Source: Polytrichum commune (taxonomy: Eukaryota; Streptophyta; Polytrichopsida; Polytrichales; Polytrichaceae). From it: 64,000 bases of DNA. The notes under the pieces are model-generated. The model searched no databases. It saw nothing but the letters and a program-made list of their open reading frames with translations, and was not told the DNA's origin. Below are positions 34,848-46,267 of this stretch, in pieces. Position 1 is the stretch's first letter. The number at the start of each line of letters is the position of its first letter. The stretch is taken from contig OX485806.1 in assembly GCA_950295325.1 (NCBI GenBank), forward strand, positions 36,518,001 to 36,582,000. Reading direction: 5' to 3'. The position numbers and the translations under genes were made by a program.

Positions 34848-37800
34848 AGCCCTCATGACCATTGAGTCACAAACAAGTGACGTCACTGCGGTTTAGAAAT
34901 CACGGCAATTGGTAAGATAATATTTGTTGGTAGATAGGGTGTCAAACCATCACTAATGTGCCCCTTCAATGAGATAGCGGTGTTTTTGCTAAATTGTTCC
35001 TTATCATTGCATGTGCACACAATGTCTTGTAACTTCTTCAGCTTTTATCAAAACTCTCAAGTTGTGTAACCTCACCAGCTGATGTGTTCTTGGTGGTTTG
35101 AAGATTTTTTTGCCATGCCAATCAAATATAATGTTGGAGATGATACCACACAATCGTTTCCAACTTTGGGGTATGCCAAAATACGCCATTGAAGACTTTG
35201 TCATTCCTACGAACCTAAATGGTTTGCAAGGCAATGCCACAAGAGAGGTGTCAAATAAATTTGAGTTTGGTCATTGTAGTCTTTAGCTATTCCTTGTACT
35301 TTTACTGGATAAAAAAATAAAAGCACAGCTTGGTAAATTGCCTTAAGAATTAATTTTGTATTGGCAATTTAGAGAATTGCTATATGGTTATAGTCCACCC
35401 TCGATGTTTGTTAGGACATTGGAGCAAGGAAACTTGTGACACTTATGTGGTATTAACAATTTTAACACTTATCGGGATAGCATAGACAATTTGTAACGCT
35501 TATGTGACTTTGGAATCGAAAGCAGTAACACTTGTATAAATAAAGGATGAAAATATACAAGATATGATTGTCATCATACATCTAAGTGTAATAAAAAAAT
35601 CAACCTAACGTAGGTTGATAAGATTCTCGTGCATGCCAAGATCTTATTTCCTTTTGAAGTGTTTGATTGTTTTGGATCAAAGATGTACATCGACATGTTT
35701 TTGTTCCAAATATTGGTTCAAGGTCACTAATGCACTTTCAATATCCTTGAATCCTACTCTATCTACCACCACATCACCAATTTGCACATTGTCAACTTCT
35801 TCAATGGTTTTATTATTAGTTGCATCATTTTTTTCCACAAGCACACTTATAATTCCCTCCTCAATAGGTATGTAGGGATTGTTTAGATCAAATTCTAGTT
35901 CATAATCAATAAACTCATGTGCATTCATAGTGGGTCTTGTTTCACTCTTTGCATAATCAAGTACATGATGGACCTTATTTAATTTCATCCAAGTTATAAA
36001 ATTACATAACCTCACCTCCATCCAAATTAACACATATCAAGGTGAATGCATTGAAGAGGGGAGCATACCTTTCTTTATAAAATCTCTTAATCGTTAACAA
36101 TCAACACTTATTAGTGTATTTTTGGATTTTTGGGGGGAGTGCAATTTTCCTTAACACATATGCAAATTTAACGCTCATCGGGGTAGCACATATTGAGGGT
36201 GATTTGTACACTAAATTGTCTTATTAGTGCGGGCCACAATATTTTTCAAGAGCTCACATGCATTCTCATAATGAGAATAATTTGTGCCACATTAATTTTA
36301 AACCACACCAAATTTATAGTTTAAAATTAGTGTGGCCATAATTAATTTAGTTGTCTAGGAGATTAATGTAGATGAATAATGTTTTTTTGCTATTTCTTGT
36401 GTAAGGTCACTATTTTATTTTATTGTAGGTGTTATGTAGAAGTCTCAAGGAAGAGTAAGGGGAAGACCCCGGGCCTTGGACCCACGGTATTTTTCCACCC
36501 AACCAGGCAGTTGGACAGTGGCTTCTGCCAATTAATTCCACGTTAATTTTCCACCCAGACTAACATGACTACGTATATAGTGTAGTTGTTGGATCTCCTT
36601 ATCCATCAAAAGGGAGTCTATGTGATCCCACTGTGGGTTTACACATCATGGCATGCTATCCTCGTTGGGGAAACGTCTCCCTCTTTGCACCAAACATACT
36701 CTACCATAGCGATTATAACTGAACTATCATGGCAAGGCATGAGATCACTTTGCCCATGCTCCCCCTTGGAAAGGAGCCATGGATAAACACAAATACCATG
36801 CTTTGTGCTTGGAGTTGCGCAAGGGCTCCAAATTGAAGCCAATGACTATGCGCCAAATACATGTAGAATTTGCCAAAGACAACTTGGCATGTATTGCAAC
36901 TGGGGAAAATGATGTCAAGAATGGAAATGAAGTTGAAGATGGAGATGGGGACAAATAATGTAGTCATGGTTATTGGTAAAAATAAACGCATTTTATAGAC
37001 TTGTTCTTTTTAGGTTGTCAATGTTATATATAGGTTTGGGATGCGTCATGTAAATCAATAAAGCCCTTATGTTTGGGATCCTCACCCAATAATCTATAAT
37101 AATGTAAAGCCAAAGCTTGTTTTTGGATTTGTTAATTAGTTTTGGCACAACCCCAACAAGATAGTTTTGTATCATTGAAATATCGTGTGTAGTTTATGTT
37201 TGATTACAATTTAATGTCATGGAAAACACCAAAATACATTCTCACCTTGTTCTTTGTCACTGAGAACATTATATGGGAATCTAAACCATTATTATAATAC
37301 AAAATTTTCACATTGCTTCATTCTTAGAGTAACATTAATATACAATGAATCCATGCCAGTGTTATAATTCCTGGGGAAGTAATATTACCTAGGTAATACC
37401 ATGCACTAACCCCAAGGTGGCATGGATGTGCATGCGAAAACACACCTATTTAAAGGTGGGCGCTTTAACAAAAACCATGGTAAGTTATGTTTGGCCAACT
37501 TTCTATATGAGATTATGAATGATGAAACACTATCAATTTAAATTTGTAAGCCTCACAAGTCAATTGGCATTCCGGTATTTTGAAAGCCTCACTCTTCAAG
37601 AAGAACCTCAAACAAGATAAGTATAAGTCACATATTGTACATGGGATTTTTACTTATTATGCAAGAGGCTATAGCACATCTAAATCTCACCCTTAGACAA
37701 GTTAGGGCATACTTCCATGTGCCATCCAAGTCAGAGAACTTGATGACAAATACAAATATAACTTGATGTGAACAGTAGTACCCCAGGTACACAACTCCCA

Positions 37801-39387
37801 TATTATACGTAGGAGGCATCAACATTAAAACAACTTAGAGGACGGCCTTTGTAAAAGTTATATCAAATTATACAAAAATAAAAGGACCAACAAGTTGGTT
37901 GAAGATTAAATTAAATTAAATAAGATGTAGAAAAAGTTGGGTTTCATATATATTTATTTATTTATTTAAAATTCCACAACATATATAATTTTTTTGAAAA
38001 ACCTATTTGTTTAACCATTGCCTATGCATAATTTAAAAAGATTCACACGAGTAGTTGCCTCCAATTAAATTTAAAATTCATTGGCAATGTTTTATTTATA
38101 ATAGAAAATATTTTCTTAATTTAAAAATCCAACAATTTGGGTAGTTTGGCCTATGGTACTTGTATTAAAAAAACTCATATAACTTAGTTTGTAATGGAAT
38201 TATATCCTTCAAGGAATATTAATTTCCTATATATAATTACATTTTTGGATTCCTTGTTAGAAGGGGTACAAGATTTTCCTACATTAAAAAAAATTATATC
38301 ACTTGAAATTGGACTAACATGCATCATAAGTGTTTATAATCATGGCCATATAATACGGGATTTGCATACCGGGGGTAGTAAGGGTCACAAGTTTAGTTAA
38401 TGGTTGCAGTTTTGTATCCAAAAATTGATCAAAATTTACATAAAAGTATAGAAATTTACTTTTAAATAATTACAAGGTATGAAAATATTTATGTTCGAAC
38501 CATTTGTAAAGATTGGTGGGGTCCCAAAATACCTACTCTTAGAAAAGTACATAATTTAAGCGTGCTATAAATCTCCTCAAGAAATATGTCACCCCCCAAT
38601 AATTACTCCACTTCTGCACATGACCCCTTAAATTACATAAGACTTACCCTGCCCCCCTTCCCCCATGATTTGGATGTTGAAAACCTCTCTCCATTGTAAT
38701 AAAATTAAAATAATTTGTTCCACTCCCCCACCCACAACACACACACAAGAGAGATACGTAGAATGAAATTCAATTTAAAGTGGTCACAATTATTTAGAAC
38801 ATAGCACGGTTACTTGTTTTAGAACCATAACACTACTCAGCTAATGAGTTGTGTTCAGTTGCATGACTTCATTGTCAATATGGTTGGAGTGGATTCCGAC
38901 ATCTGGAGTCTTTATTCTCAAATCTATTACCAAGCCCACGAACAAGGCAACAAGACAGAAGGCCTGAGGAACGTTGTGCATGATAACATTGGGAAATCGT
39001 CTAGAAAAACGTTCATCTTGTGTATCCCAAGCCCCAAGTTCAAAGACGTTGATGTCAACTTGGTTCAATACTTGAAGAAGTACATGCTTGATATTCAAGT
39101 CAAGTGGCCTACTAGTAGTTGTGTAAATTGGTTGCACTTTTTAAAGTTTCCCATCATGTTGCCACATCTACAAAATAATCAAGTGCACGGGTATGTGCAA
39201 ATTAGCTTGACCCATGCTAATTTGTCGACATCTTGCACTATTTTCAAATATGTATGATCACATTAACAAAATACATGAAACATGTTATATTGTGATATGG
39301 TTTTGACCCAAGGTGATTTGCATGGGTAAAGAGTCAACTTATTCACGAGTTCAACTTAAATTGCACATATCAAAGGTGTTGAAGAAT
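34848..39387. other. AT-rich intergenic DNA with weak coding-like traces
   Basis: No gene can be supported. Frames at 35004-35240 (-), 35677-36033 (-) and 38844-39257 (+) have somewhat protein-like composition but no recognised domain. The rest is AT-rich with phrases shared with the 31-33 kb region, such as 'agtgcgggccaca' near 36226. Confidence 0.4.
35677..36033 (-). other. Unrecognised 118-codon frame, possible transposase remnant
   Basis: The translated frame includes DYELEFDLNNPYIPIEEG and VDRVGFKDIESALVTLNQYL, an acidic stretch followed by a helical segment. Pogo/Tc1-type plant transposases can end with acidic tails of this kind, but no catalytic motif is visible here. There is no upstream coding continuation. 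I do not assign a function; chance remains possible. Confidence 0.2.
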
Positions 39388-39829
39388 GTCCGGGGAGATT
39401 ATTGGGCATAATTGACCTAAATCTTAGTGTTTCCAAGTCAAACATGTTACATGTTGATATCTTTCGGGTTTTCTTTAATAAGTTGAGGTGTTATCCAAAG
39501 ATTCCTCTAAAGGATAGGTAACTTCCCAAAGTTTTGAACTTCAACCGGTACTTTTCAAAATTGACCGGTTCATTTGTAACTAGCAGTTGGTTCTCCCCGG
39601 CAGTGATCGGGGAGATTTTTGGGCATAATCGGTTGAGATCCTAGTGTTTGCAAGTCCAACCGGTTACATGCTCACGACATCCTCCGGTTTTCCTTTATTA
39701 AATTGGGGTATATTCCATAAATTCCTCTAAAATGATTAGTAATTCTCCTGCAGTCTTGAACTTTAACCGGTTATTTTTCAAACTCCACCGGTTCATTTGT
39801 AACTAACTGCCGGTTCTCCCCGATCATAG
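39388..39829. repeat. Tandem pair of ~220 bp repeats beside the MULE insertion site
   Basis: Copy 1 (about 39390-39604) and copy 2 (about 39608-39829) share CGGGGAGATT.TTGGGCATAA, 'cctagtgttt.caagtc', ATTCCTCTAAA, 'cttgaactt.aaccgg', and GGTTCATTTGTAACTA followed by GGTTCTCCCCG. The MULE target site lies about 18 bp beyond copy 2. Confidence 0.85.
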
Positions 39830-39855
39830 CTCCCCGGTCATTGGTGTCGAAGGTG

Positions 39856-40352
39856 CCCTAACATTACCAAACCCAATGGAGGTAATTGCGGCCCACTTAC
39901 CGATGCCTGCCAGAGGCCTTGCAGGCCACCAGACCCTCCGCAGCCGGGACCCGCCCTTGCCCGCAACCCGCCCTCCGCCGGCCCGGGCCTCAGTGAAACC
40001 GGGATGCTGCCAGGCTGGCCGGGCAGGCGCCACTCACCCACCGAGGCCACGGTGGAGCGCCACGCTGTCAGCTCCCGACGCTCACTCACCTTCGAGGCCA
40101 CATTATGGGATGTGGCCCTTGTTACAGTCACATGGCATGTGCTTCCATCATGGCCAGATGGAAACCATGGCCGGCATCTCCCTCGTCCATTTGAACTTTT
40201 TGAGTCATGCATTTCAAACACCTCCTTCCAGCGATGGCGGCTCTTTCTTTGTAACCTGCAAGTGAGGATCTCTGCCGCAATGGAGTGCAACAGTTCGATT
40301 GCGACAATGAAGCAGGGATAGGGATTGCGGGTAGGGTTAGGATTAGGGGCGA
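39856..40352 (+). repeat. MULE left terminal inverted repeat
   Basis: The outer ~320 bp are GC-rich and almost identical to the right end in inverse orientation. The inner ~170 bp are diverged but collinear, including CTCTTTCTTTGTAACCTGCA, GGAGTGCAACA and GGTTAGGAT. Overlapping open frames on both strands are a by-product of GC content and are not genes. In MuDR the TIR contains the gene promoter; the same may hold here. Confidence 0.9.
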
Positions 40353-40769
40353 TTGCCGCACTACAATCTTTTGAAAACCGAAACCACACTTTGGATCGCA
40401 TCATTCTTTGGTTTCGGATTTCATCTTTCGGTGCAGCAGTCCATTCAACCCTCCCTCTTCATTCTACACAAACCCAATCAGTAGGTGCACTATAGTGTCC
40501 TCCACTTCCTGGTGGGTTTAGGGCCAGTAGGGAAGAAGTAAGGGAACAACACCGGCCCCTGCGCTCTTTCCACAAACAGTGCCGTGCGCTCTTCCCACAA
40601 GCTTTTGATACATATTTCCAGATCTGGTTTCACAGTTCTTCAGTTATTGCAGGGGTCGTATTTGAGCCGCAATTCGGTATCTTCCATAGAAGTATATAGA
40701 GGTAAAAACGGATTTCAGTCAGATTTGTCGCAAGTGTGTCAAAATGTGGGTTACAGATAAAGGGCTTCA
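40353..40769 (+). promoter_or_regulatory. MULE transposase upstream region
   Basis: About 420 bp separate the recognisable TIR from the transposase ATG. I see no ORF or strong core promoter motif, so transcription may start within the TIR as in MuDR; this is inference from architecture. Confidence 0.3.
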
Positions 40770-43607
40770 ATGGGTGACTGTATTTGTGACGCCGTTGTTG
40801 AGTCATCTACTGCATTGCATACCGACGCACAACTTCTTGCACATGAGCATGTTGCCTCCCAATGGCCACCTCGTATGCCGCGTGGCCTAGAGCCTTCCTA
40901 TGCGTCCACATACCAGGAGGTGCACAAGTCGGAGCTTGAGCGGCTCCGTGGTTTAGTTCAGACACCCTAGCAAGGCACTTTCATGCACAAGGATCTGACT
41001 TGGGCAATCCAGATCCGCGCGAAAGGGAGGAGGGACGGTCCCAGGACTCAAGGTCCAGTTTTGGTAGCTTACATACCATGGGTAAGAGTGCATGATTTCG
41101 TGAAAGGTGAGGAGGCTCGCATTGATGGACCGTGCAAGTTTGTTTGCCAGGGCACTCTGTCGAACCAACAGGGGAAACTTACGTCCCCCCGTTGGAACAG
41201 CTACTCCGTTGTCATGAGGTGTGTTTGAAACATGTATTTTGAATTCCATTGTCCATGATTTCATGTTACAGGTTTTAAAATGAACAGTTCCAAATTATAT
41301 GTAGATTGCACTCCCATCACATGTTTTTGACTCCATGCCCAACTACCAGGTATCATTGTCAGTACGGGCCAAATGACAATGCCTCGCACATACCAGTCGT
41401 TACGAAGGACATATACAAGAAGAAACAAAAACTTGACGTGAATGACAAATATGTTCCAAACGGAAAAGGTCACACAGGGCCACGCACATCAGCGAGGATG
41501 CGTGGATCATGTCAGCGAAGGGGGTGCCAGTGTGGATTTGTTGTGAAACAATTGTACCTGGAGCCCTCAGTTGCAGAAATAACATACCATCAGATGTTAC
41601 ATGTGAACCAAAATGGGATATTCTGCCATGGGTCTACAAAGATTGGCCATAAGAGCAGATTCTCCAGCCATCTGTCGGAGCAAGTCCGGGAATTCATCAT
41701 GTGTCATCTGCAGCTGGGTTTGTCTATCCCCCAAATAATGGGAAAACACAAAAAACGCTTCATGAAAGTGTGCGAGCGTGGGGAGGAGCTCACCAGAGAC
41801 CTCTTCATTTCGGAACAAGACATCCGTAACGTCGCTGGCCGCCTAGTAATAGAAACATACAAACGTGACAACAATGACGCAAAATCTGTGCGCATGTGGA
41901 TGCAGGAACATCCCGCTCTTGTGTTCTACTACAAGGAGTCAGGCGTACATGTTCGGGGAGCTATTACACGTAACAACATTCCATTCACAATTGACATCCA
42001 GATATCTTGGCAAGAGGAGATGATGTTGAAGCACGGGCACAAAAAAACCGTCTCCATTGACGCCACATTTGCAACTAATGAGAACAAGGTTTGTTGTTAC
42101 CATGGACCCGTTGTCAGCATGTTACACACCATGTCCATGCTAACTGGTTTGTTGCAACACATGTTGGGGAGTATTTCTGGAAAAACGTAACATGCCATTT
42201 TTTTGCTCCATTGCCGTTTCCATTGTACATCTTGATGGTGTTTGATGACTGGCTGAATGGAGTGCCCGTGGCGTATATTATTACTTCTAGTTCCAAGCAA
42301 CCTGATCTTGAGCCATGGATGAAGGCACTCACACAAAAGTTGGCCTCCCTGCAACATGATTAGGCGCCGAATGCGTTCATCACAGATTGTACGCAAGCTG
42401 AGATTGGAGGGCTATAATCCGTCTGGCCCGGAGTTAAAGTATTCATGTGCTTGTGGCATGTTCGTCGTGCATGGTTGAAGCAAGCGGTAGCCAAAATTAA
42501 AGACCATGCAATACGGGCTGCAATGCTAAAGGAATTGGGACGTATTATGTACGACACAAAGTGTCCCCGAGGAGATGCAATGGGGCCTTGGGCCATTCGC
42601 CAATTGAATGCTCTTAGAGATAGCATCCCCATTGTGAGCAATTTTTGGGCTTACTTTGACAAACAATGGGCATACAAGACTCATATGTGGGTTGTTGGAC
42701 ATCGTAACCTCCCATATGCTGGATAGGACACAAATGCAGCAATTGAAAGCTACCACTCTAACCTGAAAGTCACCTTGCCTGCATCAAAAGGTAGAGCGCA
42801 TGGACATCGCTTGGATTGGGTCATATACGAGTTGACAGAGGAAATTATCTCCCATTACTGGTACCAGACAATGAGGAAACAACACGGGTTCGTCCCAAAC
42901 TTGAAACAAGAACAATTTGTTATAAATGCAGTGCTGAAAGCGAGAGAAATTCCTGATAGTTGTGTCACTCTCCCCATTGCAGATGACGGACCAGCATTGG
43001 TAACATCGAAGAGCAATCCAACTAAATTGTACTCTGTCTACAGCCCAGATTATGAGTGGGGTTGTTGTGATTGCGTGTGGGCGCTAAAGGGGAACATATG
43101 TAAACATCAAATTAAACTCCTGATGATACTTCATCCCGAACTAGCTGAAGGAACAATTACACGTTACTGTGGGTCCCTTGCAGGCACATGTGAGGGAGGA
43201 CGTGCCAACATGTTGGATCCTATCGTTCATTTCCCAGAGGATTGTGAGGATACGGAACCATCTTCCACTCCCACAACGGGTCACCGTGGCACTAATGGCG
43301 AACGCATCGCCCCATATGGGGAGGATCTGGAAACCAGTGTCCGAAACCTAGCAACTGAATTCATGGATGCAGCCAGAGGCAATACTTTCTTGCTAAAACA
43401 TCTTCTAGCCAACTTCCACATCGTCCGGGGAAAACAACAAACCCTGTTGGCTCAAATGAAACATGGTTTGGTGGAGCCATCGCAAGTGGAACTGCATTTC
43501 AGCCCCAACGAGGGTGGTTGTAACATGTCTCTGAAGCGAAGGAAGGACTTCCTGGAGCGTCACAGGTAGACACAGGGTTGTCTATTGTGTCGTGACGGAG
43601 GGTAATC

Positions 43608-43659
43608 CCGGCATAATGTCGTGCCGTCACGACACGTATCCGTCACGACATTATGCCGG
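43608..43659. repeat. Subterminal 16 bp perfect hairpin of the hAT-like element
   Basis: CCGGCATAATGTCGTG (43608-43623) pairs perfectly with CACGACATTATGCCGG (43644-43659) around a 20 nt loop that itself carries CGTCACGACACG. It lies 35 bp inside the left end. Confidence 0.85.
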
Positions 43660-43799
43660 ATGCTGTCTTTATCCTGACGGACTTGAATTTTACCGATTTT
43701 TTTGTGTAATTACATTAACCCAATTCAGACACGTAGGATTTACAATGTCCACGTGTGATGACATGTCAGCAAAGTAAAGGTAAAGTGGGGAAAAATTTA

Positions 43800-44925
43800 C
43801 TAGAGCCCGTCCGCCCCCCCGTCCGCCCCTGTTCCCGACCCCGTCCGCTCCGTTCCCAACCCCGTACGCCCCGTTCCCCCCCCGTCCGCGCCCCGTTCCC
43901 CCCCGTCCGCCCCAGTTTTTTTTTTTTTTTCCCCCCCCCCCCTTCCCCGTCCGCCCCATTTAAAAAAAAAAAATTTCCCCCCCCTCCGTCCACCCCCGTT
44001 CCCGACCCCGTCCGCCCCATTCCCGACCCCGTCCGCCCCGTTCCCAACCCCGTCCGCCCCGTTCCCAACCCCGTCCGCCCCGTCCGCCCCGTTCCCAACC
44101 CCGTCCGCCCCGTCCGCCCCGTCCGCCCCGTCCGCCCCGTCCGCCCCGTCCGCGCCCCGTCCGCCCCATTCCCCCCCGTCCGCTCCCCCGTCCGCCCCAG
44201 TTTTTTTTTTTTTTTTTTCCCCCCCCCCCTTTCCCCGTCCGCCCCATTTTAAAAAAAAAATTTCCCCCCCCTCCGTCCGCTCCCATTCCCCCCCGTCCGC
44301 CCCTCCGTCCGCTCCCATTCCCCCCCGTCCGCCCCTCCGTCCGCTCCCCCGTCCGCCCCAGTTTTTTTTTTTTTTTTTTTTCGCCCCCCCCCCTTCCCCG
44401 TCCGCCCCATTTTTTTTAAAAAAATTTCCCCCCCCTCCGTCCGCTCCCGTTCCCCCCCGTCCGCCCCGTTCCCAACCCCGTCCGCCCCGTTCCCCCCCGT
44501 CCGCGCCCCGTTCCCCCCGTCCGCCCCTCCGTCCGCTCCCCCGTCCGCCCCAGTTTGTTTTTCCCCCCCCCCTTCCCCGTCCGCCCCATTTAAAAAATAA
44601 AATAAAATTTCCCCCCCCTCCGTCCGCTCCCGTTCCCCCCCGTCCGCCCCCGTTCCCGGCCCCATCCGCTCCGTTCCCCCCCCCTCCGTCCGCTCCCGTT
44701 CCCCCCCGTCCGCCCCCGTTCCCGGCCCCATCCGCTCCGTTCCCCCCCCCCCCGTCCGCTCCCGTTCCCCCCGTCCGCCCCCGTTCCCAACTCCCTCCGC
44801 TCCGTTCCCCCCCCCCCGTCCGCTCCGTTCCCGCCCCCGTTCCCGACCCCGTCCGCTCCGTTCCCCCCCCACCCCCGTCCGCCCCACCCTCGTCCCCCGT
44901 CCGCCCCACACCCTCCTTAGCCGTT
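43800..44925. repeat. C-rich (CCGTCCGCCCC) array with poly-T/poly-C/poly-A blocks
   Basis: The plus strand consists of CCCCGTCCGCCCC and CCCGTTCCC variants. A larger module recurs four times (near 43912, 44197, 44361 and 44551): a poly-T run, a poly-C run, TTCCCCGTCCGCCCCATTT, a poly-A run, then TTTCCCCCCC. The minus strand is therefore dense in G runs and could form G-quadruplexes. Frames up to 369 codons on the minus strand encode only Gly/Arg/Ala/Asp and Lys repeats and are not considered genes. Confidence 0.9.
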
Positions 44926-45737
44926 TTTTACTACTTTGATTTTAACAAAATGGTAAACAAAATGGCAAAATGATTTACCTGGCGCTAGGCATATCCACGA
45001 CCACGTCGGCGTTTTCTGCCACATAGGACTCCACCTTGGCAAGAAGGTAAGTATTTTACCCACCCTAGTCCGTTCCCCCTATGTTGACCCTACGTGGACC
45101 CTATTGTGTCGTGACGGAGGGGTCCGTCACGACACGACACGACATGACGGCACGACACCGTCATGACGTCGCGATAGACAACCCTGGGTAGACAGATAAT
45201 GTTCTCAGACTTGTTTTGTAACATGCACTTGTTACGAGCGAGGGGCCCATGTTACAGCACTCTGCGCATATGTGAGCCTTTCCCACGTGCGTCAAGAACT
45301 TCCCACATTACCTATATAAAGGGCGTGATCATCGTGGAGCATGTCTATGTTGTTTCACTCTCCCAATGGCGCCCCTTCACGTAGCCCGCATAAGTGCAGC
45401 TGTTTGGAAATGGTTTTGCAGATGCCCTGATGTCATTGGACCAGAGCACGACATTTCGAGCGATGAGGAGTTCTACACGCCGCCAACAACTCCTCCGCGC
45501 GTTGCCGATGAGCAGCCCACAACCAATGTTCCCGCCTGCACTGCTGACTCCATGTTCCACAAACTTCAGGTGCCTGGGCCACTATCACCAGTGCAAAGCG
45601 CCCGACTGAGGCGACGATATGCTCAGGCGGTCCGGCAGCTCATAACCCCACCTCTTGCCGTCACGCCTTCTCCACACAGCCCGTTGTTGGCATACCAACG
45701 ACCAATGAAGGTGTATAGGCCAAGTTGGGCTCCCTAG

Positions 45738-46267
45738 TTTGCATTTCAGGGACTCTATCATGTTACATTGCGAGCAACGTTTTGAAATGAATGATACAAT
45801 TTTGATTTTTGTGGGTATTCTTTCTAGTGTTCCATATGTAACGAGGGTCTTCCATTCTTTGCATTGCACATAGCATTTGTACCAACACTCCAATGTCGTT
45901 AACACAAAATTTGTTGGGCACGACTGTGTAAACTAGTAACATGTATCTAACTTGCACATGGTTAGCTAACCATAACTAGCATGTAACTAGCGCGTATCTA
46001 GCAGTGCATAGTCATAAACCAACACCAAAACCAATGCTAAACACATTGGACACATGTTACAGGTGTTTCACTTGTTACAGAGTTCGCAGTTCATCCCTGT
46101 GTGCACTACAACAGTTTTCAGTGACGACAATCATTCTCAGGCTGAATGGAATCAGTTCTTTGCGGTCTTCCTATCAGTATTGCAAACCCAAATAGGGTTT
46201 CCCTGCAAGTCCATGAATGCACTAACAATTATTCAACTTGTAACGTGTATGTCACATGTAATCTAGA
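45738..46267. other. Spacer between the two convergent MULE genes
   Basis: This spacer of 530 bp probably contains both 3' ends. It is notable for repeated CATGTTAC and its complement GTAACATG and close variants (for example near 45770, 45940, 45970, 46053, 46070 and 46240). No ORF is supported. Confidence 0.5.

Larger units (their letters stand above)
43573..45186. mobile_element. Non-autonomous hAT-like element in MULE intron 3, 1.6 kb
   Basis: The ends read CAGGGTTGTCTATTGTGTCG and, reverse complemented, CAGGGTTGTCTATCGCGACG; the first 13 bp match exactly. A perfect 8 bp duplication GGTAGACA flanks it (43565-43572 and 45187-45194). CAGGG-type ends with 8 bp duplications are typical of hAT. 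It has no transposase. The subterminal parts are rich in GTCGTGACGG and its complement, possible transposase-binding repeats, and the core is a low-complexity array. The long apparent ORFs across the array are repeat artefacts. Confidence 0.88.
40770..45737 (+). pseudogene. MULE transposase (mudrA-like), four exons, several stops
   Basis: Exons 40770-41218, 41350-42088, 42217-43565 and 45422-45737 join in phase to 2,853 nt, 951 codons including the stop. DDE residues: D387 in the DATF motif (42059), D453 in ITDC (42385) and E573 in AAIESYH (42745). The MULE C-x2-H motif CLWH and a C-terminal SWIM zinc finger (C680xC682, C691xH693) are present. Exon 4 is Pro-rich and ends KVYRPSWAP. Introns 1 and 3 are GT-AG. 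Intron 2 starts GT but ends CG, where one base change would restore AG; splicing there gives NENK joined to FPLYILMVFDDW, the family pattern. In-frame stops are at 40968, 42361, 42415 and 42724, so this copy is broken. Intron 3 holds the hAT-like insertion. The exon model is my inference from phase and motif continuity. Confidence 0.88.

Noticed and set aside
38844-39257. 137-codon plus-strand frame as a gene
   Set aside because: Some protein-like composition, but no recognised motif and a near-equal open frame on the opposite strand.
39824-40404. Overlapping ORFs on both strands in the left MULE end, repeated at 62224-62645
   Set aside because: They are the GC-rich terminal inverted repeat; the frames are open because of composition and are mirrored at the other end.
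43567-43569. TAG as the natural end of the MULE transposase
   Set aside because: It overlaps a GT splice donor, and a downstream exon (45422-45737) continues in phase, so the stop is read as intronic.
43800-44911. Open frames of up to 369 codons (Gly/Arg/Asp/Lys-rich) on the minus strand
   Set aside because: They are translations of a C-rich tandem array with homopolymer runs, open in several frames at once; no sign of a real protein.
43600-45180. Repeated palindromes and short repeats as a CRISPR array
   Set aside because: Unit structure, context in a plant hAT-like element and lack of unique spacers exclude this.
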